64,000 bases of DNA, from positions 62,001 to 126,000 of the forward strand of contig NZ_JAGQCE010000002.1 in NCBI RefSeq assembly GCF_024345995.1. The letters run 5' to 3'. The DNA comes from Synechococcus sp. Cruz-7E5. GTDB taxonomy: Bacteria; Cyanobacteriota; Cyanobacteriia; PCC-6307; Cyanobiaceae. How positions within the stretch are numbered: position 1 is the stretch's first letter; each line of letters opens with the position of its first letter. A model generated the notes under the pieces. That model was not told the origin of the DNA. It did not search any database and saw only the letters and a program-made list of their open reading frames with translations. The position numbers and the translations under genes were made by a program. Positions 27,807 through 36,793 of this stretch are shown here, in pieces.

Positions 27807-28778
27807 ATGACGCCCCAGCTGCGATGGCTGTTGATGCTGCTGCCCTTCGCCCTCTGGGGCACGGCGATGGCGGCGATGAAACCCCTGCTCGAGTCAGCCG
27901 GCCCGCTCACGATCGCCTGGATGCGCCTGCTGCCGGCAGCCCTGGCGGTGCTGGTGGTGGCGCGGCTGCAGGGGCGTTCCCTGGCGGTGGCGGCCTCTGA
28001 TCGCCTCTGGTTGCTGGCGTTCGCCCTGGTGGACGGCACCCTGTTTCAAGGGCTGCTGGCCCGGGGTCTGGAGAGCACCGGAGCGGGCCTGGGCTCGGTG
28101 CTGATCGATTCCCAGCCCCTGCTGGTGGCCCTGCTGGCCCGCAGCCTCTTTGGTGAGGCCATCAATCCGGTGGGCTGGTCGGGTCTGCTGCTGGGCCTGG
28201 CCGGCATCGCCTGCCTGGGCCTGCCGGCGCCGCTGCTGCGGCACTGGTGGCTGGATGGACCGGAGGCCCTGGGATTGCATCCCTGGAGCCATGGCGAGAC
28301 CTGGATGCTGGGGGCGGCGGTGGCCATGGCGGTGGGCACCGTGCTCTGCCGCTACGCCAGTCGCGGCAGCGATCCGGTGGCCGTCACCGGCTGGCACATG
28401 CTGATCGGTGGGGTGCCCCTGCTGATCGGATCGTTGGGCGTCACTCGGCTGAATCCCGCCGCGGCGCCCTTCTGGCCTGCCTGGAGCCCCCTGGAGTGGG
28501 GGCTGATGGCCTATGCCAGCCTGCTGGGCAGCGCCCTGGCTTACGGATTGTTCTTCTGGTTCGCCAGCCGCGGCGATCTCACCGGCTTCACTGCGCTGAC
28601 CTTTCTCACGCCCGTGTTCGCCCTGCTCTGCGGCCTGCTGCTGCTGGAGGAACGGCTGCGGCCGCTGCAGTGGTTCGGCTCGGTCCTGGCGCTTGGCTCG
28701 GTGCTGCTGATCAACCAACGCCAGCGGCTCTGGCGCCCGGCGCTGCCCGAACCGGAACCGCCTGGCCTGTCGCCATGA
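27807..28778 (+). CDS. EamA/DMT-family permease
   Basis: A 323-residue inner-membrane protein with ten predicted helices in two EamA repeats. The first starts LLMLLPFALWGTAMAAMKPLL, and the second carries GSALAYGLFFWFASRGDLTGFTALTFLTPVFALL, the repeat-end pattern of RhaT/DMT transporters. The substrate cannot be named from sequence. It is 53 bases from divergent sppA and its stop overlaps the next gene's ATG (ATGA), suggesting coupled expression with the glycosyltransferase. Confidence 0.9.
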   Translation: MTPQLRWLLMLLPFALWGTAMAAMKPLLESAGPLTIAWMRLLPAALAVLVVARLQGRSLAVAASDRLWLLAFALVDGTLFQGLLARGLESTGAGLGSVLIDSQPLLVALLARSLFGEAINPVGWSGLLLGLAGIACLGLPAPLLRHWWLDGPEALGLHPWSHGETWMLGAAVAMAVGTVLCRYASRGSDPVAVTGWHMLIGGVPLLIGSLGVTRLNPAAAPFWPAWSPLEWGLMAYASLLGSALAYGLFFWFASRGDLTGFTALTFLTPVFALLCGLLLLEERLRPLQWFGSVLALGSVLLINQRQRLWRPALPEPEPPGLSP

Positions 28779-29866
28779 CGGCCCCCTTGAGCCTGCTCGT
28801 GGTGAGCACGCCGGTGGGAACGCTCGGCTCAGGAGCTGGCGGCGGCGTGGAGCTCACGCTCGAGAGCCTGGTGGCCGGCCTGCTGGGCCGTGGTCACCAG
28901 CTCACGGTGCTGGCCGCCGAGGGGTCGCGGCTCTCCAGCAGCTGCCAGGCCGCCCGGCTCTGGACGGCGGCCGGCGTCGATCAGCCCAGCTGGCAGCACC
29001 AGCTCCGTGACGCCCCCGTTCAGATTCCCGCTGCCGGTCTGCTGCCGGCCTTCTGGCAGCAGGTGCATGCTCGCCAGGGGGAGTTCGATGCGGTGTTGAA
29101 TCTTGCCTACGACTGGCTGCCCTTCTGGCTCACCCCCCTGCTGCCCACGCCGCTGTTCCATCTGGTGAGCATGGGCTCGGTGGCGACGGTGATGGATGAA
29201 GTGATCGAGGCGGTGGCCCTGAGTGACCAGCGCCGGCTGGCCTTTCACAGCAGGGCCCAGGCCAGCGACTTCCGCCTGCCCGCCCCGCCGCTGGTGGTGG
29301 GCAATGGCTTCGACCTGTCGGCCTACAGCTTCCGCGAGCGGCCGGATCCCGAGCCCCTGCTCGGCTGGGCTGGCCGGATAGCGCCTGAGAAAGGGTTGGA
29401 GGACGCTGCGGCGGTGGCGGCCAGCCTGGGTGAGCGGCTGCTGGTCTGGGGGGTGCGTGAGGACCCGACCTACGCCGCCGCTGTGGAGGCTTCGGTGCCC
29501 TCAGGAACCATCGAATGGCGTGGTTTCCTGCCCACCAGCGCCCTGCAGGCGGAGCTGGGCCGCTGCCGGCTGCTGCTGAACACTCCGAAGTGGAACGAGG
29601 CCTACGGCAATGTGGTGGTCGAGGCGATGGCCTGTGGCGTGCCTGTTGTGGCCTACGCCCGTGGCGGCCCCGGCGAACTGATCGTGCCGGGTGTCACCGG
29701 GGTGCTGGTGCCCCCCGACGATGTGGCCGCCCTGACGCTGGCGGCTCGGGGCGCGGCGGGACTGGAGCGCTCCGCCTGCCGCCGCTGGGTGGAGCGCCAC
29801 GCCTCCAGGGAGGCCTTCGCCGAGCGGATCGAGACCTGGATCCGGGAGGGTCTGCGCCCGGCTTAA
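28775..29866 (+). CDS. GT-B glycosyltransferase (BGluT-like)
   Basis: A retaining GT4-type enzyme of 363 residues. The N-terminus VVSTPVGTLGSGAGGGVELTLESL gives the acceptor-domain glycine loop, and the donor domain carries LLGWAGRIAPEKGLEDA, then WNEAYGNVVVEAMACGVPVVAYARGGPGELI, the EX7E motif region. The SGAGGGVELTL and overall order resemble cyanobacterial UDP-glucose:tetrahydrobiopterin glucosyltransferase, which would glucosylate a pterin. That is a family-level guess; a polysaccharide role is possible. ATG at 28775 overlaps the EamA stop by 4 bases. Confidence 0.85.
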   Translation: MTAPLSLLVVSTPVGTLGSGAGGGVELTLESLVAGLLGRGHQLTVLAAEGSRLSSSCQAARLWTAAGVDQPSWQHQLRDAPVQIPAAGLLPAFWQQVHARQGEFDAVLNLAYDWLPFWLTPLLPTPLFHLVSMGSVATVMDEVIEAVALSDQRRLAFHSRAQASDFRLPAPPLVVGNGFDLSAYSFRERPDPEPLLGWAGRIAPEKGLEDAAAVAASLGERLLVWGVREDPTYAAAVEASVPSGTIEWRGFLPTSALQAELGRCRLLLNTPKWNEAYGNVVVEAMACGVPVVAYARGGPGELIVPGVTGVLVPPDDVAALTLAARGAAGLERSACRRWVERHASREAFAERIETWIREGLRPA

Positions 29867-29891
29867 GTTCGCAGCGACTCAGGCTCCACCC

Positions 29892-31745
29892 GTGTCCCCG
29901 TCCCCTTCCCGTTCCCCGGATGGGGGTCAACGTGCCACTGGTCGCTGGGCGGTGCTCGGCCTGATCCTGGTGTTGGGCATCGCCCTGTTTCTCTGGCAGC
30001 TCGGCGCCACAGGGCTGGTTGATGAGACACCTCCCCTGTTCGCCGCTTCCGCCCGGGCCATGGCCGAAACCGGCCAGTGGCTGATTCCCCACGTCAATGG
30101 ACTGCCGCGCTACGACAAGCCGCCGCTGATCTACTGGCTGATGGGAGTGGGCTATGCGATCCCCGGCCAGGAGCAGTGGAACCCCCTGGGCACCTGGGCC
30201 GCTCGACTGCCCTCGGCCCTGTCGGTGATCGCTGTGATGCTCAGCCTGGGGTACACCCTGCTGCGCTGGCCACAGTCGGGCGGTGGGCTGCGCGCCGCCT
30301 GCACCGCCCTCGGGGCTGCTCTGGCCTTTGCCCTCTCGCCCTTGATCCTGCTCTGGGGGCGGATCGCCGTCAGCGATGCCCTGCTCACCGGCTGTCTTGC
30401 AGTGTCGCTGCTGCTGTTCTGGCAGAGCTGGGCTGAGCCCCGCCGAGCGGTCTGGCCCGCCTGGATCGTGCTCGGCCTGGCGGTGCTCGCCAAGGGGCCG
30501 GTGGCCCTGGCCCTTGCGGCCCTGACCCTGCTGGGGTTCGGGCTCAGCCAGCGCCGCCTCGGGGAGCTCTGGCGACGCCTGCGGCCCCTGCCGGGTCTGG
30601 CAATCACCGCTCTGGTGGCCCTCCCCTGGTATCTGGCGGCTCTGGCCCTGGAAGGCGAGCCGTTCTGGGCCAGCTTCTTCGGCTATCACAACGTGCAGAG
30701 GTTCACCTCTGTGGTGAACCAGCATCTCCAGCCCTGGTGGTATTTCGCGCCGGTACTGCTGCTGGCCGGCCTTCCTTTCACTCCCCTGCTCCTGCTCGGC
30801 CTGTTCAGGGCCCTGGGCCGCTGTTGGCGCCGCTGGCGTGGGCCGGTGCCCCCCGGTGCCGTCCTGCCCGATCCCGCCGGCTCCCTGGCCAGCTACGCCG
30901 CCTGCTGGCTGCTGGCCGTGCTGATCTTCTTCACCCTGGCCGCCACGAAACTTCCCAGTTACTGGCTGCCCGCCACGCCGGCCGCCGGCCTGCTGATCGC
31001 CCTCACCGCCGCCGAAGGGGGCCGGGCCAGCCGCTGGGCCCTGGGGGCTTCCGTGGCACTGATGGCAGCGCTCACCCTGGTCCTGGCGCTCTCGCCCCTC
31101 TGGATTCCCCTGATCAACGATCCGGAGATGCCCACCCTGCCGGCGGAGTTGCTGGCCAGTGGCCTGGTGCTGCGGGCGGCGGTCTGTTTTGCCCTGGCGA
31201 CTCTGGCCGGGCTCTGGCTCTGCTGGAGGCCGAAGCCCCGTCCCTGGGGGCTGGTGCCAGCCCAGCTGGCCCTGTTGCTGTTTCACCTGCTGGCGGTCCT
31301 GCCGATGTGGAACCTCGGGGACCGGGTGAGGGGGCTGCCGGTACGGACGGTGGCCCAGCAGGTTCGGCTGCAGCGCCTGGGCTCCGAGCCCCTGGCGATG
31401 GTGGGAATCCTCAAGCCGTCGCTGCACTACTACACCCGTCAGGTGGTCCTCTACGAGGGAACATCCCGCACCGCGCTGGTGAACCTGGCTGATCGCCTCG
31501 AGCGGGAACACCGGCTGGGTCTTAGCCCCAGTTCCGCTGAGGTTCAATCCACTGTGTTGGTGGTGATCGATCAGGGCACGGCCAGGAAGCCCCACTGGCA
31601 GGGCCTGGCTCCAGTCGAGCTGGGCCGCTCTGGGCTGTACCGGCTCTGGCGCCTCGATCGGGGCCGGCTCCAGCGACGGGCCGCTGAGCTGCGGGCCGGT
31701 GGAGTGGAGCCCACCTGGCAGCGGCCGGTGCCCGAGCGTTACTGA
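29892..31745 (+). CDS. GT39/ArnT-like membrane glycosyltransferase
   Basis: A 617-residue polytopic protein of the dolichyl-phosphate-mannose/ArnT superfamily. The first extracytoplasmic loop carries LVDETPPLFAASARAMAETG with the conserved acidic pair, followed by NGLPRYDKPPLIYWLMG, the ArnT hallmark. About 11 or 12 hydrophobic helices follow, and the last 130 residues are soluble. It probably uses a polyprenyl-phosphate sugar to modify an envelope lipid or protein; the substrate is not determinable. Start GTG at 29892. Its last 7 bases overlap the convergent DUF721 gene. Confidence 0.9.
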   Translation: MSPSPSRSPDGGQRATGRWAVLGLILVLGIALFLWQLGATGLVDETPPLFAASARAMAETGQWLIPHVNGLPRYDKPPLIYWLMGVGYAIPGQEQWNPLGTWAARLPSALSVIAVMLSLGYTLLRWPQSGGGLRAACTALGAALAFALSPLILLWGRIAVSDALLTGCLAVSLLLFWQSWAEPRRAVWPAWIVLGLAVLAKGPVALALAALTLLGFGLSQRRLGELWRRLRPLPGLAITALVALPWYLAALALEGEPFWASFFGYHNVQRFTSVVNQHLQPWWYFAPVLLLAGLPFTPLLLLGLFRALGRCWRRWRGPVPPGAVLPDPAGSLASYAACWLLAVLIFFTLAATKLPSYWLPATPAAGLLIALTAAEGGRASRWALGASVALMAALTLVLALSPLWIPLINDPEMPTLPAELLASGLVLRAAVCFALATLAGLWLCWRPKPRPWGLVPAQLALLLFHLLAVLPMWNLGDRVRGLPVRTVAQQVRLQRLGSEPLAMVGILKPSLHYYTRQVVLYEGTSRTALVNLADRLEREHRLGLSPSSAEVQSTVLVVIDQGTARKPHWQGLAPVELGRSGLYRLWRLDRGRLQRRAAELRAGGVEPTWQRPVPERY

Positions 31746-32272
31746 CTTCCGGCCTCCTCCAGGTTGCGGTGGCAGAGGCCGCAGTGGCCCCAGCGGGCCA
31801 GTTCACCTGCTGGGGCGGGGCTGCAACAGGCCGGGCAGAGTCCGAGCCCGTGCACGTCCACCCGACTGGGATGGGCAGCCCAGACTTGGGCGATGTCCTC
31901 ACTGCCCGGCAGCCCGGCGGCATGGGACTGGTGTTGACGAAAGCGCAGGTCGCGGACGGGAAAACCGGACCCCCGCAAGGCGCCCAGCAACTGATGGCGG
32001 TTGTAGCGGAGGGCCTGCAGCCATTGGGGATGCTGGGCGCCAACGGTCAGCACTCCGCCGCGGAGGCTGAGAGGGCGGCAGTGGGGGGCGAGCTGGTCGC
32101 CGGCGATCCGAGGCCAGGCCTGCCAAAGGGCGGCCAGGCTGCCGGCCCGCCGCCACTCCTGCTGGATCTTCTCCAGGCAGGAGCCCACTGCAACGATCGG
32201 CGCCGGAGGTGCCGGCATCAGCACGCTCACGTTGCCGATCCGGCGCACCTGATCCTGCGGAGCCTTGGCCAT
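31739..32272 (-). CDS. DUF721 (DciA-like) protein with C-terminal zinc ribbon
   Basis: DUF721 domain of about 110 residues (AALWQAWPRIAGDQLAPHCRPLSLRGGVLTVGAQHPQWLQALRY), the core found in DciA, which loads the replicative helicase DnaB in bacteria without DnaC. After it comes a second module with GLCPACCSP and GHCGLCHRNL, two CxxC pairs about 20 residues apart, which likely bind zinc. The role in helicase loading is inferred from the family. Start ATG 32272; 177 residues. It converges on the GT39 gene with a 7-base overlap. Confidence 0.85.
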   Translation of the reverse strand: MAKAPQDQVRRIGNVSVLMPAPPAPIVAVGSCLEKIQQEWRRAGSLAALWQAWPRIAGDQLAPHCRPLSLRGGVLTVGAQHPQWLQALRYNRHQLLGALRGSGFPVRDLRFRQHQSHAAGLPGSEDIAQVWAAHPSRVDVHGLGLCPACCSPAPAGELARWGHCGLCHRNLEEAGSQ

Positions 32273-32362
32273 GGCCTGAGATTAGGGAGTGAGGGTGCGG
32301 GCAACCGTCCGTGTTCCGGTGAGCCACAGCGGCTACCCTCCGAGTTGCCCCCACCACGACCC

Positions 32363-33136
32363 ATGGGCTTCTTCGACCGGCTCAGCCGCCTGCTGCGGGC
32401 CAACCTCAACGATCTGGTCAGCAAGGCCGAGGATCCCGCCAAGATCCTGGATCAGTCCGTGGCGGACATGCAGTCCGACCTGGTGAAACTGCGCCAGGCC
32501 GTGGCAACCGCGATCGCCAGTCAGAAACGGCTTCAGAACCAGGCGGAGCAGGCTGACTCCCAGAGCAAAGCCTGGCTGAACAAGGCCGAGCTGGCTCTCA
32601 AGGAGAACAGGGAGGATCTGGCCCGTGAGGCCCTAAGCCGCCGCAAGACTTACCAGGACACTGCCACGGCTCTCAACGCCCAGCTCAGCAGCCAGGCCGG
32701 TCAGGTGGAAACGCTCAAGAAGAGCCTGACTGCCCTTGAGGGAAAGATCGCCGAGGCGAAGACCAAGAAGGACATGCTCAAGGCCCGCTCCCAGGCAGCC
32801 CAGGCTCAGGAGCAGCTTCAGAGCGCCGTGAGCGGTCTGGGCACCAACAACGCCATGGCCGCCTTCGAGCAGATGGAGGAGAAGGTGCTGCAGCAGGAGG
32901 CCCGCAGCCAGGCGGCTGCCGAGCTGGCCGGCGCCGATCTCGAAAGTCAGTTTGCGGCCCTTGAAGGCACCGACGTTGACGACGAGCTCGCCGCTCTGAA
33001 GACCCGCCTCGAGGGCGGAGCCCATCCGATCGCCCTGCCGGTCGAGAACGGCCCGGTTCCCCAGCTCGAACCGGTGAAGGTGGCTGAGGTGGACGCCGAG
33101 CTTGAGGAACTGAAACGCTCGATCGACAAGCTCTGA
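32363..33136 (+). CDS. vipp1: PspA/IM30-family membrane-remodelling protein (VIPP1)
   Basis: ESCRT-III-like coiled-coil protein that maintains thylakoid and plasma membranes. MGFFDRLSRLLRANLNDLVSKAEDPAKILDQ is the amphipathic helix and loop 1 that inserts in membranes, followed by long helices with a heptad pattern up to about residue 185. A C-terminal tail of about 40 residues ends in VDAELEELKRSIDKL, resembling the extra helix that separates VIPP1 from PspA. ATG at 32363; the frame is open far upstream but without coding character. Confidence 0.93.
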   Translation: MGFFDRLSRLLRANLNDLVSKAEDPAKILDQSVADMQSDLVKLRQAVATAIASQKRLQNQAEQADSQSKAWLNKAELALKENREDLAREALSRRKTYQDTATALNAQLSSQAGQVETLKKSLTALEGKIAEAKTKKDMLKARSQAAQAQEQLQSAVSGLGTNNAMAAFEQMEEKVLQQEARSQAAAELAGADLESQFAALEGTDVDDELAALKTRLEGGAHPIALPVENGPVPQLEPVKVAEVDAELEELKRSIDKL

Positions 33137-33141
33137 GTTCA

Positions 33142-33166
33142 GCCAGGAGGATCTGATCTCCCTGGC
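33142..33166 (+). terminator. possible terminator hairpin after vipp1
   Basis: Imperfect inverted repeat GCCAGGAGGAT / ATCTCCCTGGC with a 3-base loop and two central mismatches, 6 bases after the vipp1 stop. No T tract follows, so termination is uncertain; it may instead separate vipp1 from the thioredoxin operon. Confidence 0.35.
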
Positions 33167-33210
33167 GACCCCGGCCGGCTCCATACAATCCCTCCAGTTG
33201 AACCGGGTCT

Positions 33211-33531
33211 GTGGCCGTTGCTGTTTTCACCGATGCCAACTTCGAGGCTGACGTGCTTGCCGCCCCCGGCACGGTTCTGGTTGATGTGTGGGCCAGCTGG
33301 TGTGGCCCTTGCAGGCTGATGTCCCCCCTGATGGACTGGGCTGCGGCTGAGTACGGCGGGCGGCTGCAGGTGGGCAAACTCGAAGCTGATCCGAATCCCG
33401 GCGTCCGCGACAGCCACAAGATCCAGGGTCTTCCCACCCTCATCCTGTTCCGCGACGGCAAGGAACTGGCTCGCCACGAGGGCGCCATGGCCAAACCCCA
33501 GCTCAAGGCCTTCCTGGATGCCCATCTCTGA
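33211..33531 (+). CDS. thioredoxin
   Basis: A 106-residue thioredoxin with VDVWASWCGPCRLMSPLMDWAA, the classic WCGPC dithiol site near residue 32, and the cis-proline in GLPTLILF. KLEADPNPGVRDSHKIQG is close to TrxA-type family members, so it should be a cytosolic protein disulfide reductase. Start GTG at 33211. Its stop overlaps the aminotransferase start by 14 bases, so coupling is likely. Which thioredoxin type (m, x or y) it is cannot be decided here. Confidence 0.93.
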   Translation: MAVAVFTDANFEADVLAAPGTVLVDVWASWCGPCRLMSPLMDWAAAEYGGRLQVGKLEADPNPGVRDSHKIQGLPTLILFRDGKELARHEGAMAKPQLKAFLDAHL

Positions 33532-34747
33532 ACGGGTCACCCGCCTGGGTCAGGGTGTCTTCGCGCGCAACGACCGGCGCAAGATCGCCTACAGCGAGGG
33601 TCTGCTGAACCCGGAGCTGCCCCCCGGGAGGCCACCTCTGCTGGATCTCTCCCTCGGCTCCACCGACCTGCCCCCTCCGCAAGTGGCACTGGAGGCCATG
33701 GCCGCGGCCATGAAACTGCCCAGCAGTGCCTCTTACTGCCTCCACGGCGCCACCCTGCCGTTCCGGGAGGCTGTGGCGGCCTGGGCCCAGCGACGTTTCG
33801 GCGTGGCCGTTGACCCTGAGGGTGAGGTCCTGCTGCTGGTGGGCTCCCAGGAGGGCACGGCCCACCTGCCCCTGGCAGTGCTGAACCCCGGCGAGCCCGC
33901 CCTGCTGCTTGATCCTTACTACCCCTCTCACCACGGTGGGCTGCAGCTCGCCTCAGCCCGCACCGAGTTGCTGCCACTGCGCGTCGACCAGGGCTGGCAG
34001 CCCCAGTTCGAGGCGATCTCCCCGGCCGTCTGGGACCAACTGAAGCTGATGGTCCTCGGCTTTCCCCACAACCCAACCGCCACGGTGGGAGAGCAGCAGT
34101 GGCTGGATCAGGCCGTCGCGCGGGCCCGGCGCCATGGCTTCGTGCTCGCTCATGACAACCCCTATGTGGACCTGGCCCTTGAAGGCCAGGCGCCGGCGCT
34201 GCTGCTCAATCCCCACTGGCGCAGCTGCGGCATCGAGTTCTTTTCCTTTTCCAAGAGCTGGTGCCTGGGAGGCTTCCGCCTGGCCTTCGCCATCGGCGCC
34301 GAGCCCCTGATCACAGCCCTGCGCCAGCTCAAGGGCGTGGTGGACTTCAACCAGTCGCTGGCCCTCCAGGCCGGGGCGATCGCTGCCCTGGAGCAGGCGC
34401 CCCAGTGGCCGGCGCAGCTGCGGGACGTGTACCGGCTGCGCCGCGACCGCATGGCGGCGGCCCTGGAGGCCCAGGGCTGGCCGTTGCAGCGGCCCTCGAT
34501 GGCGCTCTACCTCTGGCTGGGCCTGCCGGAGGTGGCCCGGGCCCGGGGTCTCGATTCGGAGTCGTTCTGCGCGGCCCTGCTGGAGGCCACCGGCGTGGCG
34601 CTGACCCCCGGCAACGGCTTTGGCCCCAGCGGCGAGGGCTGGATGCGACTGGCGCTGGTGCACCCGGTGGAGGAGCTGGAGGCGGGCGCCGAGCGGATTG
34701 GCGAGTGGCTGCGCCGCCTCGATGGTGCACTGAGCCCCAGCTATTGA
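33518..34747 (+). CDS. class I/II PLP aminotransferase
   Basis: A 409-residue fold-type I enzyme. LMVLGFPHNPTATVG is the PxNPT-type substrate/PLP site, AHDNPYVDLAL the cofactor aspartate/tyrosine region, and FFSFSKSWCLGGFRLAF carries the PLP lysine in the usual SxSK block. MRLALV contains the carboxylate-binding arginine. It resembles AspC/DapC/LL-DAP-like cyanobacterial aminotransferases, but substrate cannot be assigned from these motifs. It starts inside the thioredoxin gene and runs to 8 bases before birA. Confidence 0.85.
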   Translation: MPISERVTRLGQGVFARNDRRKIAYSEGLLNPELPPGRPPLLDLSLGSTDLPPPQVALEAMAAAMKLPSSASYCLHGATLPFREAVAAWAQRRFGVAVDPEGEVLLLVGSQEGTAHLPLAVLNPGEPALLLDPYYPSHHGGLQLASARTELLPLRVDQGWQPQFEAISPAVWDQLKLMVLGFPHNPTATVGEQQWLDQAVARARRHGFVLAHDNPYVDLALEGQAPALLLNPHWRSCGIEFFSFSKSWCLGGFRLAFAIGAEPLITALRQLKGVVDFNQSLALQAGAIAALEQAPQWPAQLRDVYRLRRDRMAAALEAQGWPLQRPSMALYLWLGLPEVARARGLDSESFCAALLEATGVALTPGNGFGPSGEGWMRLALVHPVEELEAGAERIGEWLRRLDGALSPSY

Positions 34748-34754
34748 GAAAGCC

Positions 34755-35513
34755 GTGATCGGCAAGGTTCAGGCGGCGCGACGTCAAGCAGGCGCCACGC
34801 TGGGTCCGGACTTGCCGGCGCCGCGGCTGCCCTGGCGGCTTATGTGGTGGCCCTGCTGCGGCAGCACCGAGCAGCGGCTGGAGCGGGAACTGGCCTCCGG
34901 AGGCCAGCCACCGCTGGCGGTGCTGGCCGGCCACCAGCGTTTCGGTCATGGCCAACAGGGGCGGCCCTGGATCTCTCCACCGGGTGGGGTGTGGCTGAGC
35001 GCGGCCCTGCCCTGGCCGGCGGAGCCTGGTGGCAGCTCGGCGCTGGGGCTGGCCGTGGCGGTGGGCCTGGCCCTCCAGCTGGAGGCACTCGGTCTGACCG
35101 TTCAGCTCAAGTGGCCGAACGATCTGCTGGTGAACGGGCGCAAGCTGGCTGGCCTGCTGCCGCGCCTGAGCCTGCGGGGGCCAGCGATTCGCCTGGCCAG
35201 GGTGGGGGTCGGTCTCAATGGCCGCAACCGGGCGCCGGCCGGTGCCATCAGCCTGCGCGAGGCTCTCGGCCGTCAGACCACGGCCAGCGATGTGCCCGTC
35301 CTGACGGCTCGCGTGCTGGCCGCTCTGGAGTGGGCGGTGTTCCGCAGCACCAGCCCCGAACTTGTGCGCCGCCTGGCTGAGCGCCGCCTGCTGGTGCCCG
35401 TCGAGGGGATGACCTACCGCCAGGAACGCTGGCAGGTGGAGGGCCTGAGCGTGGATGGCGGCCTGCTGCTTAGCCGCGCTGGAAAGCGGATTGTGCTCAG
35501 GCGCAGCTTCTGA
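34755..35513 (+). CDS. birA: biotin--[acetyl-CoA-carboxylase] ligase (short form)
   Basis: Biotinylates the biotin carrier protein of acetyl-CoA carboxylase. It has no N-terminal DNA-binding domain, so it is a non-repressor BirA of 252 residues. GSTEQRLERELASGG starts the catalytic part, GHGQQGRPWISPPGGVWLS is the biotinyl-AMP loop (GHGQQGR instead of the common GRGRxGR) and LKWPNDLLVNGRKLAG holds the catalytic lysine. A C-terminal SH3-like end (LSVDGGLLLSRAGKR) is present. Start GTG at 34755. Confidence 0.92.
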   Translation: MIGKVQAARRQAGATLGPDLPAPRLPWRLMWWPCCGSTEQRLERELASGGQPPLAVLAGHQRFGHGQQGRPWISPPGGVWLSAALPWPAEPGGSSALGLAVAVGLALQLEALGLTVQLKWPNDLLVNGRKLAGLLPRLSLRGPAIRLARVGVGLNGRNRAPAGAISLREALGRQTTASDVPVLTARVLAALEWAVFRSTSPELVRRLAERRLLVPVEGMTYRQERWQVEGLSVDGGLLLSRAGKRIVLRRSF

Positions 35514-35568
35514 GGGGCCCACTTGCCGAGGGGGTCAGTTGTGTGGCTGAACACAGGCAGGGTTTCTT

Positions 35569-36762
35569 ATGCTCCTGCCAATCAACTCTGATTCCGGTTT
35601 GCGTCGCTACTCCTGGTACAACCGCCTGCTGCTGGGCTCCCTGGTGCTGGTGTCAGCTCCCCTCAGCCTGGCTCAGTTGCAGCCTCCGGCAGAGCTGACG
35701 GCCCCTGTTGAGCCTGCTGCACCGGCCGCACCCAAGACCCTGGCTGCTCCGGCTGTGCCCCCACCGGCGCCAGCTCCCCGCGCCCTTTCACCTCGCCTGG
35801 CCAACGATCTCCCGGCGCCGCTGAAGCCGGGTTTTGATCAGGTTCCCCAGGGCCAGCCCCGCCGCTTTGATCAGTCGCTTGACGAACTGGTGCGCCAGGG
35901 GGTCGTGACCCCTGCTGAGCGCAGCCGGGTTCAATCCTCCGGTGCCCTGCGGCCCGGGGAGTTGCCTGCCCACCAACAGGCATGCAGCAATGGCGCTCTC
36001 TCAGAGCAGGAGTGCCGCACCGGCGTGTCCGTGCGCTGGCGTGGGCGCAATCCCCTGGAGGAGGAGCGCCTCGACAACGGCGGTAAGACCAGTGGAACGC
36101 TCATGGCCGGCATGGGCCGCTTCGGTAGCGACGGCCTGCCCCTCCCTCCGATCACCGTGCCCGTATCGGCTCTGCTCTCCGGGGCCGGCGGCAGTTTTCG
36201 CCTCAGTGACGTCTTCGGTGTGACCCCCCGCCCAGCTCCCCTGGCGGGCAATGGCAACCGGGGCCTGCTCTTTCCCCTGATCGGCTCCGCGGTCACCACC
36301 AGCGGCTTCGGCTGGCGATTGCACCCGGTGCTGGGCAGCTGGCTGATGCACGCCGGCAAGGATCTGGCAGCTCCGGAAGGCACCCCCGTGGTGTCAGCTC
36401 TCGCCGGGCGGGTGGTGAGCAGCGGTGTGGCCGGCGGTTACGGGCTGGCGGTGGAGATCGAGCACAGGAATCCCCTGCGCCGCACCCTCTATGGGCACCT
36501 CTCTGAGCTCTACGTCAAGGAAGGCGAACAGGTGAAGCAGGGCGCCGTGATCGGACGGGTGGGCAGCACTGGCCTGAGTACGGGTCCTCACCTCCATTTC
36601 GAACTGCGGCTGCCTGAGAACGGCGGCTGGGTGGCTGTGGACCCCGGCATGCTCGATCCCGGCGGTTCGGCGGTCGGTGGCCCCGATGCCATCGCTCTGC
36701 TGATGGGCCAGCTGTTGCAGAGCCTGGAGCGGCCTGTGCCCCCAACCCAGGCGGCAGGCTGA
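35569..36762 (+). CDS. exported M23-family peptidase (LytM-like)
   Basis: A 397-residue envelope protein. A hydrophobic N-terminal region (LLLGSLVLVSAPLSLAQL) is a signal peptide, followed by a Pro/Ala-rich linker to about residue 95. The C-terminal M23 domain has TTSGFGWRLHPVLGSWLMHAGKDLAAPEGTPV with the zinc ligands His and Asp (HxxxD) and GPHLHFEL with the HxH motif. All three zinc ligands look intact, so an active endopeptidase cleaving peptidoglycan crosslinks is expected. A LytM-type regulator role cannot be excluded. Confidence 0.92.
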   Translation: MLLPINSDSGLRRYSWYNRLLLGSLVLVSAPLSLAQLQPPAELTAPVEPAAPAAPKTLAAPAVPPPAPAPRALSPRLANDLPAPLKPGFDQVPQGQPRRFDQSLDELVRQGVVTPAERSRVQSSGALRPGELPAHQQACSNGALSEQECRTGVSVRWRGRNPLEEERLDNGGKTSGTLMAGMGRFGSDGLPLPPITVPVSALLSGAGGSFRLSDVFGVTPRPAPLAGNGNRGLLFPLIGSAVTTSGFGWRLHPVLGSWLMHAGKDLAAPEGTPVVSALAGRVVSSGVAGGYGLAVEIEHRNPLRRTLYGHLSELYVKEGEQVKQGAVIGRVGSTGLSTGPHLHFELRLPENGGWVAVDPGMLDPGGSAVGGPDAIALLMGQLLQSLERPVPPTQAAG

Positions 36763-36793
36763 TCCTGGTGCTGGTTGATCCTGGATGAGTGGC

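Noticed and set aside
28247-28774. Upstream extension of the glycosyltransferase frame
   Set aside because: It overlaps the EamA gene in another frame and adds only low-complexity residues; the ATG at 28775 forms the usual ATGA junction.
31769-32362. N-terminal extension of the VIPP1 frame
   Set aside because: It lies antisense to the DUF721 gene and lacks coding character; MGFFDR at 32363 is the family start.
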